Source: Brevundimonas bacteroides DSM 4726 | GTDB taxonomy: Bacteria; Pseudomonadota; Alphaproteobacteria; Caulobacterales; Caulobacteraceae | DNA length: 64,000 bases | Assembly (NCBI RefSeq): GCF_000701445.1 | Contig: NZ_JNIX01000003.1 | Coordinates: forward strand, 1-64,000 | Direction of reading: 5' to 3' | In this document: one piece after another, positions 38,012 through 45,408 of the stretch | Position numbering within the stretch: the first letter of the stretch is position 1 | Layout of the letters: the number at the start of each line of letters is the position of its first letter | Translations under genes and position numbers: made by a program | The notes under the pieces: generated by a model | Database searches by the model: none | The model's input: only the letters and a program-made list of their open reading frames with translations | Told to the model about the DNA's origin: nothing

Positions 38012-40684
38012 TTAGATGAAGTTCGAGAAGTCGAGGTTGGCGAGCGTGCCACCGGTGACGAAGAAGGCACCGTTGGCGGTGACCGCCGCAGCGTCCAGGG
38101 CCGTGAAGACCCAGGCGCCCGAGCCGTCCGACAGGGCCACCACGACCACCGTCACGTCGTTGCCGGCGAGGCTGAACGTGCCGTTGGCGGCGGTGAGAGC
38201 CGCAGCGAAGTCGGCCTGCGTCGTCTCGGCGTAGTTGGTCGCCGTGATCGGAGCGCCGTTGAGGTCGAACACGTCCCCGGCCGTGAAGTCGAGGTAACGG
38301 TCGGCCGTGGCTTCGGTCATGCCCGTATCGCCGGTTGCGATGACGAACAGGTCGTTGCCAGCGCCACCCGAGATGGTGTCGGCGCCCACGCCGCCGATGA
38401 CGGTGTCCGCACCGTCGCCGCCGGAGAGGTTGTCGTCACCCGCGCCGCCGACGATGCTGTCGGCGCCCGCGCCACCCGAGATGGCGTCAGCGTCGTCACC
38501 ACCGTCGATGACGTCGTTGCCGTCGCCGCCCGAGATGGAGTCGGCGCCCACGCCGCCGATCACGGTGTCGTTGCCAGCGCCCGAGGACACAGCGTCAGCG
38601 CCGAGGCCGCCGTCGATCGAGTCGTTGCCCGAGCCGGTGGTGATGCTGTCCGCGCCGTCACCCGAGACGACGGTGTTGTTGCCTTCACCGCCCTGGATGT
38701 TGTCGCCGACCGCGCCGCCGGTGATCGAGTCGTTGCCGTCACCGCCCGACAGGACGTTCAGGCCGTCGCCGCCGATGATGGTGTCGTTGCCGGCATCACC
38801 CGCGATGGTGTCAGCGCCTGAACCGGCGGTGATCGAGTCGTCACCATTGCCGCCCGAGACGTTGTTGGCGCCGTCGCCCGCACCGATCGTGTCGTTGCCG
38901 TCGCCGCCGGAGATGGTGTCAGCGCCAGCCAGAGCGGTGATGCTGTCGTTGCCGGCACCGCCAGCCAGGTTGTTGGCGCCCGCACCGGCCGAGATGGTGT
39001 CTTCGCCGTCACCGGCCGAGACCACATCGTTGCCCGCGCCCGACGTGATGTCGTCGTTGCCCGTGCCGCCGGTGATGTTGTTGTTGCCGTCACCAGCCGA
39101 GATGGTGTCGTTGTCGGCGCCGCCGTCGATGACGTCGTTGCCGGTGCCGGCCGTGATGTTGTCCTGGCCGTTGCCACCGTTGACGGTGTTGTTGCCGTCG
39201 TCGGCACCGATGGTGTCGTTGCCGTCATCGCCACCGATCAGGTCGTTGCCGAGGCCGCCGGTGATGTTGTCGTTACCGGCTTCACCGTTGATCTGGTCGT
39301 TGCCAGCGTCGCCCTGGATCTGGTCGTTGCCGTCGCCACCCAGGATCACGTCGTTGCCGTCGGCGCCCAGGATGGTGTCGTTGGAGGCACCGCCCGTCAG
39401 GGTGTCGTTGCCGAGTTCACCGAACAGGGTGTCTTCGCCCAGATCGCCGAACAGCTGGTCGTCGCCGTCGCCGCCCTGCAGCTCGTCGTTGCCCTGGCCA
39501 CCGATCACGGTGTCGTTGCCGAGGCCGCCGATCACGAGGTCATTGCCCAGGTTGCCCTGAACGAAGTCGTTGCCGTCGCCGCCGTTGAGCTGATCGTTGC
39601 CCTGACCGCCGAACAGGAAGTCGTCGCCGGCGTCGCCGAGGACAGTGTCTTCGCCCTGGCCGCCTTGCAGCAGGCTGTCACCGCCAGCGCCGCCTTCGAC
39701 GACGTCGTTGCCGTTGCCGCCCAGGATCTGGTCGGAGTCGTCACCGCCAAGCAGGCTGTCGTTGCCGTTGCCGCCGTCGATCGAGTCGGCGCCGTTGTTG
39801 CCCAGCACGGTGTCGTTGCCTTCACCGCCCGCGACCACGTCGTTGCCCAGGCCCGCGTCGACACTGTCGTCGCCGTTGTCGGCGCCGATGTTGTCGTTGC
39901 CGTTGTTGCCCTGGATCGAGTCAGCGCCGTTGCCGCCGTTCAGAACGTCGTCGCCGTTGCCGCCGGTCACGGTGTCGGCGTCTTCGCCGCCCTGGATGGT
40001 GTCGTTGCCGTTGTCGCCGAACAGCGAGTCGGCACCGAGGTCGCCGAACACCAGGTCCGCGCCTTCGCCACCGAACACGGTGTCAGCGCCCTGGCCACCG
40101 ACCAGGGTGTCGTTGCCGTTGGCGCCCGAGATGGTGTCGGCGCCCAAGTTGCCCTGGACGAAGTCGTCACCGTTCTGGCCGTTCAGGTTATCGTCGCCCT
40201 GACCGCCGAAGATGAAGTCGTTGCCGTTGCCGCCCAGCTGGACGTCGTTGCCCAGGTTGCCCTGCAGCAGGTCGGAACCTTCGCCGCCGACCAGCGAGTC
40301 GGCACCGTTACCGCCGAAGATCTGGTCGTCGCCGTTGTTGCCGGTGATCGTGTCGTCGCCGTCGTTGCCGAACAGCAGGTCGGCGAAGGCGTCGCCGTCC
40401 AGGCTTTCCGAGGCGGCAGCGCCGTAGATCAGGATGGTGCCGTCGGCGAACTGGAAGGAGTTCACGCCCGAGACGGCCGCGCGCGAGAAGTTCAGCGACG
40501 TCGTGCCGGTGCCGGGGTTGGCGATGGTGATGGTCTCGGGATCAGCGCCGAGGGCCGGGTTCACGGTGATGACCGTGCCGGTGGCGGTGCCGTTCGAGAA
40601 GAAGATGACGTCGGTGCCAGCACCGTCGCCGGTGTAGGCGGTGGCTTGCGCCTGCGTCGCCGTCCGGAAGTCAAGATTGGCCAT
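38012..40684 (-). CDS. RTX calcium-binding repeat protein, probable type I secretion substrate
   Basis: The 890-residue acidic protein starts MANLDFRTATQAQATAYTGD with no Sec signal peptide. After about 110 residues come roughly 70 nonapeptide repeats of the GGxGxDxxx type (for example GGNGADSLVGGEGSDLL), ending near residue 790. A tail follows (LFVIATGDTGMTEATADRYL, then LDLNGAPI-like and an end NLDFSNFI) that probably carries the type I secretion signal. Ca-bound repeats would form a parallel beta-roll outside the cell. GGAG lies 7 bases before ATG 40684. Very low Lys, Arg and Cys content and a strong terminator suggest an abundant surface or S-layer-like protein (inference). Confidence 0.88.
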   Translation of the reverse strand: MANLDFRTATQAQATAYTGDGAGTDVIFFSNGTATGTVITVNPALGADPETITIANPGTGTTSLNFSRAAVSGVNSFQFADGTILIYGAAASESLDGDAFADLLFGNDGDDTITGNNGDDQIFGGNGADSLVGGEGSDLLQGNLGNDVQLGGNGNDFIFGGQGDDNLNGQNGDDFVQGNLGADTISGANGNDTLVGGQGADTVFGGEGADLVFGDLGADSLFGDNGNDTIQGGEDADTVTGGNGDDVLNGGNGADSIQGNNGNDNIGADNGDDSVDAGLGNDVVAGGEGNDTVLGNNGADSIDGGNGNDSLLGGDDSDQILGGNGNDVVEGGAGGDSLLQGGQGEDTVLGDAGDDFLFGGQGNDQLNGGDGNDFVQGNLGNDLVIGGLGNDTVIGGQGNDELQGGDGDDQLFGDLGEDTLFGELGNDTLTGGASNDTILGADGNDVILGGDGNDQIQGDAGNDQINGEAGNDNITGGLGNDLIGGDDGNDTIGADDGNNTVNGGNGQDNITAGTGNDVIDGGADNDTISAGDGNNNITGGTGNDDITSGAGNDVVSAGDGEDTISAGAGANNLAGGAGNDSITALAGADTISGGDGNDTIGAGDGANNVSGGNGDDSITAGSGADTIAGDAGNDTIIGGDGLNVLSGGDGNDSITGGAVGDNIQGGEGNNTVVSGDGADSITTGSGNDSIDGGLGADAVSSGAGNDTVIGGVGADSISGGDGNDVIDGGDDADAISGGAGADSIVGGAGDDNLSGGDGADTVIGGVGADTISGGAGNDLFVIATGDTGMTEATADRYLDFTAGDVFDLNGAPITATNYAETTQADFAAALTAANGTFSLAGNDVTVVVVALSDGSGAWVFTALDAAAVTANGAFFVTGGTLANLDFSNFI
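38330..40390 (-). repeat. Tandem 27-base RTX repeats within the coding sequence
   Basis: The gene body is built of imperfect 27-base units coding GGxGxDxxx nonapeptides. A higher-order block of about 95 residues (containing FVQGNLG, FGGQG and LFGDLG) appears at least twice and recurs in the metalloprotease at 45409-49182. Confidence 0.85.
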
Positions 40685-40984
40685 TAAGGTTCTCCAAAAA
40701 GTGTCACAGACCGTGGTCCGCCGTCGTCCGCCCCCACCATGGAGAACGTCTAAGCGCAAGCCCGCCCTTCGGCGCTTGTAACCAAGGCGGTAGAGATTGC
40801 AAGCCGGTTCGGCGGCGGGGGAAGATCAGTGCCGCGACCGGGCGACCCCCGGTCTTTCCAGATGTCGCACACAATCCACGACCGAATATCCACGCCGCCG
40901 GTTTGCCAATGGCCTGTCAAGCTGGCTGACGGTCAGATTTCGAGGCGGGATCGCCTGCGGTCGGACCAGATCAGGGTCAATCGG
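40685..40984. other. Intergenic region upstream of the RTX gene
   Basis: A 300-base gap separates the RTX gene from the sulfotransferase gene on the same strand. Apart from the ribosome-binding site GGAGAACC before ATG 40684 and a minus-strand GCTTAGAC word (a possible -10) near 40750, I see no gene or strong signal. The RTX promoter probably lies here. Confidence 0.4.
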
Positions 40985-41755
40985 TCAGAACGCGATGCCT
41001 GTCAGGAGTCTGAAGTCTTGCTGATCGTCGGCGTAGAGTGTTCTCAAATACACAAGATCGTCTGACCGCATTTCAGCGAACTCGCCGTCTGTTCTGCCGA
41101 CGTGACTTTCCAGCGGTCGCACATCGGCCATCGGATCGACGCCCAAAAATTCACAGACGTTGCGGAGAAACAACGACGGGTCCGCGCGCAGCAGGCGAGT
41201 GTCGCCGAAGAATACCTGCCCACGGGGGAAAAACCCAAGCAGGCGCGTGACTTGTGCGCCGTAGAAGCCACGCTCCACATAGGAATGCACCCGGTGATGG
41301 CCGGGCGCGGCCGGATCGTCGACACGGGACCGGCCCGCGCGGATGGATTCGGAGAAGGACAGGGGCTCCACCCCCCTGGCCCGCTCCATGCGCCAGTGGG
41401 ACCAGGCGCGCTCCACCGGATCCCGGAAGACGAGGATCAGCTTCATGGCCGGGTTGTAGGCGGCGATGCGGGGCAGGCTGGGCGGCCAGTAGAGATAGAT
41501 AGGCGTGGCCTCGCCCCGGAGCCGTCCGTCCGCCGGAGCGAAGCGGGCGTGGTAGGCGGCGTCGTCCGGGGCCGACCAGTCGACGCCGAATCCCTCGCCG
41601 TCCCGGCCCGGCGAGCCGGGGCCCTCGTCGTCGAAGAAGTGGACCTCCTTCTCCGGGGCCATCGACAGGTCGGGGTGGGCGACCAGGTAGTCGAACAGGG
41701 CCGTGGTGCCGCCCTTCTGGACGCCGGCTATGAGGAAGCCGACCTGCTCGCCCAC
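40985..41755 (-). CDS. Sulfotransferase domain protein, coupled to the secretion genes
   Basis: The 256-residue product has the PAPS-binding 5' motif FLIAGVQKGGTTALFDYLVA and the 3' motif LILVFRDPVERAWSHWRMER, with SYVERGFYGAQVTRLLGFFP and LRNVCEFLGVDP, as in heparan-sulfate-type and bacterial cytoplasmic sulfotransferases. It would transfer sulfate from PAPS to a sugar or protein. The GTG start at 41755 directly abuts the TAG of the HlyD gene, so it is probably the third gene of the type I secretion operon. No PAPS-making genes are in the window. Confidence 0.82.
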   Translation of the reverse strand: MGEQVGFLIAGVQKGGTTALFDYLVAHPDLSMAPEKEVHFFDDEGPGSPGRDGEGFGVDWSAPDDAAYHARFAPADGRLRGEATPIYLYWPPSLPRIAAYNPAMKLILVFRDPVERAWSHWRMERARGVEPLSFSESIRAGRSRVDDPAAPGHHRVHSYVERGFYGAQVTRLLGFFPRGQVFFGDTRLLRADPSLFLRNVCEFLGVDPMADVRPLESHVGRTDGEFAEMRSDDLVYLRTLYADDQQDFRLLTGIAF

Positions 41756-43162
41756 CTAGTTCTCTCGCAGGCTGTTGCCGATCATGGAGCCCATCGGCCC
41801 GATCAGATAGGCCATGATGGTGCGGCGACCCGTGCGGATCGAGGCCTGGACCGGCATGCCGGGGCTGAGCGCCACGCCTTCCGGCAGCTTCTCCAGCTCC
41901 GACGGCTCGATGCGGATCTCGGCGGTGAAGTAGAACTGGCCCTGGTCGTTGGTCAGGGCGTCGGCCGAGACGGTGACGACCTCGCCGTCCAGCTTGGGCA
42001 TGTCCTGGCGGGCATAGGCGGTCAGGTCGACCGAGGCGATCAGGCCAGCGCGGACCTCGTCGATGTCGGAGGGGCGGATCTGGACCGCGACGATCAAGGG
42101 CACGCCCGAGGGGACCACGTCCATCAGGGGCTCGCCCGGCTGGGCCACGCCGCCGACGGTGAACTGCGTCAGGTTCAGCACATAGCCGTCGACCGGGGCG
42201 GTGACGCGGGTCTGGGCCAGGCTGTCGCGGGCGGCGTCCAGGCGCGGGCGCACGTCGGACAGGCGCGTTTCGGCGTCTCTCAGGCCGGTGGCGGCCTCGG
42301 CGCGGCGTTGCTCCATGATCTGGGCGAGCTGGAGCCGGGTCTCGCCGGCCTGCTGCTGGTTGCGGGTGATGTCGGCGAGCAGGCTCCCGCGACGGCCGCC
42401 GAGTTCGGCGAGGGTGCGCTGACGCGCCAGGATCAGGGTGCGGGGCGCGAAGCCGCGCTCGTACAGGGTCTGGTAGCCGGCCAGCTCCTCGCCGATCAGC
42501 CGCATCTGCTCGTCGATCGACTGGACCTGCAGGTTCAGGCCGGAGCGGGCGGATTCGAGCTGGAGCAGGCGCTGGTCCAGAATGGCCTTCTGGCCGTCGA
42601 CGGCTTGCAGCCGGGTGGTGAACAGCAGGCTCTCGTTATTGACGGTGTTGGCGACGCGGGGGTCGCTCATGCGCTCGCGCAGTTCGGCGGGGATGATCAG
42701 GCCGCGCTGCCCGGTCGCCTCGGCGGTGAAGCGGGCGTGCTGCATCAGGGCGACGTCGTACTGGTTGGTCAGGACCTCCAGCTGGGCCTTGGCCACGGTG
42801 TCGTCGAGCTGGATCAGGACCTGGCCGGCGCGGACGGACTGGCCCTCGCGGACGTTGATGGCGCGGACGACGCCGCCCTCGCGGCTCTTGAGCGTCTGGC
42901 GGTTGGATTCGACGCGCACCTGGCCCGGGGCGATGACGGCGCTCCAGATCGGGGCGAAGCTGGCCCACAGGCCCAGGCCGACGACGCAGACGGCGATGAT
43001 GGCCAGGCCCGCCATCATGGGGCGGCGGATTCGGGCCTTGGTCTCGCGCGAGGCGGCGGGCGCGGTGGCGGTCGTGCCGAAGGCGGGAACCGGGGCGGGC
43101 GCGTCCTCGAGGAAGAAACGCCGGACCTCGGCCCAGCTGAAGCGGGAGAGCAGCGTCTTCAT
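41756..43162 (-). CDS. Type I secretion periplasmic adaptor (HlyD family)
   Basis: The 468-residue protein has a cytoplasmic N-terminal part, a single membrane segment near residues 49-72 (AGLAIIAVCVVGLGLWASFA), a biotinyl-lipoyl-like strand region (VRVESNRQTLKSREGGVVRA), a long coiled-coil hairpin (about 130-300) and the closing beta domain VTAPVDGYVLNLTQFTVGGV. It would link the inner-membrane ABC transporter to a TolC-type channel. ATG 43162 overlaps the ABC gene stop by 4 bases. The length and layout match PrtE/HlyD adaptors. Confidence 0.93.
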   Translation of the reverse strand: MKTLLSRFSWAEVRRFFLEDAPAPVPAFGTTATAPAASRETKARIRRPMMAGLAIIAVCVVGLGLWASFAPIWSAVIAPGQVRVESNRQTLKSREGGVVRAINVREGQSVRAGQVLIQLDDTVAKAQLEVLTNQYDVALMQHARFTAEATGQRGLIIPAELRERMSDPRVANTVNNESLLFTTRLQAVDGQKAILDQRLLQLESARSGLNLQVQSIDEQMRLIGEELAGYQTLYERGFAPRTLILARQRTLAELGGRRGSLLADITRNQQQAGETRLQLAQIMEQRRAEAATGLRDAETRLSDVRPRLDAARDSLAQTRVTAPVDGYVLNLTQFTVGGVAQPGEPLMDVVPSGVPLIVAVQIRPSDIDEVRAGLIASVDLTAYARQDMPKLDGEVVTVSADALTNDQGQFYFTAEIRIEPSELEKLPEGVALSPGMPVQASIRTGRRTIMAYLIGPMGSMIGNSLREN

Positions 43163-44994
43163 CGGGCGCCTCCGGAGGACTGGGCGGGCGTGGCGGTGGC
43201 GGCGATGGCCTTGGCGGCGGTGTCGGCGGGGACCGGCGACTGGTTGGCCGGAGTCGGCGACGTCTGCGGCTGGGGCTGGGCCGCGTTGTTCGCGGCCAGG
43301 CGGGCCATGACTTCGGCCTTGGGCCCGAAGGCGTCCATCTTGCCGTCGCGGATCACCGCCAGCATGTCGGCGTCCGCCAGGATCGAAGGCTTGTGGGAGA
43401 TGACCACGGCGGTCGTGCCGGCGGCCTTCATCTTCTTGAGCGCCAGCAGAAGGGCCTGTTCGCCCTGGGCGTCGAGGTTGGCGTTGGGCTCGTCCAGCAC
43501 GATGAAGGCGGGATCGCGCAGCATGGCCCGGGCCAGGCCGACGCGCTGGCGCTGGCCGACCGACAGGACGACGCCGCCCTGGCCGCCCAGCTCGGTGTCG
43601 TAGCCGTTGGGCAGGCGCACGATCATCTCGTGCACGCCCGCGTTCTGGGCCGCGGCGATGACCTCGGCGTCGGTGACGTCGGGCATGAAACGGGCGATGT
43701 TGTCCCGCACCGTGCCGGCGAACAGCTCAGTGTCCTGAGGCAGATAGCCGATGTGGGCCCCGAAGTCGGTGCGAGACCAGCCGAACACATCCGATCCATC
43801 CAGCCGGACCGAGCCCGCCAGCGGCGGCCAGACACCGACCAGCAGACGGGCCAACGTCGACTTGCCGGCGCCCGAAGGGCCAACGATGCCGAGGAAGGTT
43901 CCGGCCGGGACCGCGAAGGTCAGGCCGGTCAGGATCAGGCGGGGGCTGCCCGGGGCGCCGAAGCTGACGCCCTCGACGCTGAGCTGGCCCTTGGGACGGG
44001 GAAGGGCAGTGCCGGGCTGGGTGGGCTTGTATTGCGAGAACAGGGCCTGGAGCCGCTCATAGGCCTGGGCGGCGGCGACCAGCTGGGGCCAGGTGCCGAC
44101 GGCGCGCTCGATGGGGGCGAGCGCCCGCGACGACAGGATCATGTTGGCGAACAGCATGCCCGCGCCGATGCGGCCCTCGAGGATCAGATAGGCGCCCAGC
44201 GCGATGACCCCGACCTGAATGGCCATGCGCACGAATTTGATGGCGTTGGACCAGACCTCGGACGCCTTGCCCGCGTCGACGCCGTGATCCAGCGCCTCCT
44301 GCCGGTGCTTCATCCACTGGCTGCCGATGTGGGGCAGAAGGCCCATGGCGCGCACGACCTCTGCGTTGCGTAGCCCGGCCTCGGTGAATCCATAGCTCTT
44401 GATGGCGGCGTCGTTGGTGCGGCGCAGCGCCGGGCGGCTGGCCCGGTCCTGCATGATGGCCAGGAAGGCCAGCACGATCGCGCCGATCAGGGTCAGCACC
44501 CCGACCCAGACGTCGATCACGAACAGGACGGTCAGATAAAGCGGCAGCCAGGGCAGGTCGAACAGGGTGGTGATGCCGTTCCCCGTGGCGACCGAGCGGA
44601 ACTGGTCCAGATCGCGCAGGGCCTGGGAGCCGACCTGGCCCTCGCGCCGGGTGACGCCGTCGAACAGTGCGGCGAAGACGTGGCTGGAAACCTGCTGGTC
44701 GAAGGAGACGCCAAAGTTCATCAGCACCCGCGCCCGATAGAAGTCGATCAGGCTGGAGATCAGGAAGACGAACAGGGTGCCTGCCGTCAGCACAATCAGC
44801 GTCGCCATGCTGGCGCTGGACAGGACCCGCCCATAGACCTGGTTGGTGAAGATCGGCAGCGCCAGATAGAGCGCATTGGTCACGAGGCTGAACAGGGCCG
44901 CGACCATGATGGCCGTGCGCCCGTTCCTGATCGCCGCGGTCAGCAGCGTGTCCTTCTTGGCGGCGGCGTGGGCGGCGGTCATTCCGGCATGCAT
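43159..44994 (-). CDS. Type I secretion ABC transporter, permease/ATPase
   Basis: The 611-residue protein joins about six membrane segments (first near AIMVAALFSLVTNALYLALP) to a nucleotide-binding domain with Walker A GIVGPSGAGKSTLARLL, signature VLSVGQRQRVGLARAM and Walker B AFIVLDEPNANLD. It lacks an N-terminal C39 peptidase and belongs to the PrtD/RsaD-like group that exports RTX proteins. ATG 44994 is the longest start; ATG 44982 is an alternative. The Pro- and Ala-rich C-terminal tail after residue 570 is unusual. Likely cargo are the two RTX proteins encoded on either side. Confidence 0.93.
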   Translation of the reverse strand: MHAGMTAAHAAAKKDTLLTAAIRNGRTAIMVAALFSLVTNALYLALPIFTNQVYGRVLSSASMATLIVLTAGTLFVFLISSLIDFYRARVLMNFGVSFDQQVSSHVFAALFDGVTRREGQVGSQALRDLDQFRSVATGNGITTLFDLPWLPLYLTVLFVIDVWVGVLTLIGAIVLAFLAIMQDRASRPALRRTNDAAIKSYGFTEAGLRNAEVVRAMGLLPHIGSQWMKHRQEALDHGVDAGKASEVWSNAIKFVRMAIQVGVIALGAYLILEGRIGAGMLFANMILSSRALAPIERAVGTWPQLVAAAQAYERLQALFSQYKPTQPGTALPRPKGQLSVEGVSFGAPGSPRLILTGLTFAVPAGTFLGIVGPSGAGKSTLARLLVGVWPPLAGSVRLDGSDVFGWSRTDFGAHIGYLPQDTELFAGTVRDNIARFMPDVTDAEVIAAAQNAGVHEMIVRLPNGYDTELGGQGGVVLSVGQRQRVGLARAMLRDPAFIVLDEPNANLDAQGEQALLLALKKMKAAGTTAVVISHKPSILADADMLAVIRDGKMDAFGPKAEVMARLAANNAAQPQPQTSPTPANQSPVPADTAAKAIAATATPAQSSGGAR

Positions 44995-45081
44995 CCAGAG
45001 GTCCAGACGCAGGCCCGGACGGAACGGGCGGAGGAATGCGGACGAAACCGCTTGCTGTCAACGAGAAATGTATCGTATCTG

Positions 45082-45402
45082 ATGACAAAGGTCGCGGATA
45101 CGACGATGCTCGACACGCCTGACGCCCCTGCTGAAGCGCCCGATCCCGCCCCGTCACGGGTGGCGAAGCCGGTTGCGCTCGGCGCGGCCGACGTCAAGGC
45201 GATCCTGAAGGCGGAGCTGAAGCGGCGCGGCCTGACCTACGCCGACCTGGTCGAGCGGCTGGCGCAGCAGGGCGTGACCGAGACCGAGGCCAATCTGCGC
45301 AACAAGATCAGTCGCGGCGCCTTCACCGCGACCTTCTTCATGCAATGCCTGATCGCCGCCGGATGCGAGGCGGTGCAGATCACCCCGCCCCGGCGCGACT
45401 GA
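45082..45402 (+). CDS. DUF6471 domain protein, small putative DNA-binding protein
   Basis: The 106-residue product has a disordered Pro- and Ala-rich first third and a conserved second part: LKAELKRRGLTYADLVERLA, then GVTETEANLRNKISRGAFTA and FFMQCLIAAGCEAVQI. This matches the DUF6471 family and has a helix-turn-helix-like layout resembling Cro/C1 proteins. It is divergent from the secretion operon and convergent with the metalloprotease gene, so a local regulator role is possible but unproved. ATG 45082 or ATG 45106 could be the start. Confidence 0.75.
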   Translation: MTKVADTTMLDTPDAPAEAPDPAPSRVAKPVALGAADVKAILKAELKRRGLTYADLVERLAQQGVTETEANLRNKISRGAFTATFFMQCLIAAGCEAVQITPPRRD

Positions 45403-45408
45403 CGCCCG

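Noticed and set aside
37169..38821. Plus-strand open frame opposite the methyltransferase and RTX genes
   Set aside because: It crosses a strong terminator and two real genes and translates to Val-, Asp- and Gly-rich filler mirroring the RTX repeats.
38307..39560. Plus-strand Ser-, Pro- and Leu-rich repeat frame
   Set aside because: It is the antisense reading of the 27-base RTX units, not a Pro-rich surface protein.
38330..40390. Regular DNA repeats considered as a CRISPR array
   Set aside because: The period is 27 bases without unique spacers, and the units are in frame in an RTX gene.
41102..43603. 833-codon plus-strand frame opposite the secretion genes
   Set aside because: The opposite strand codes clear HlyD, ABC and sulfotransferase motifs; the plus-strand frame has none.
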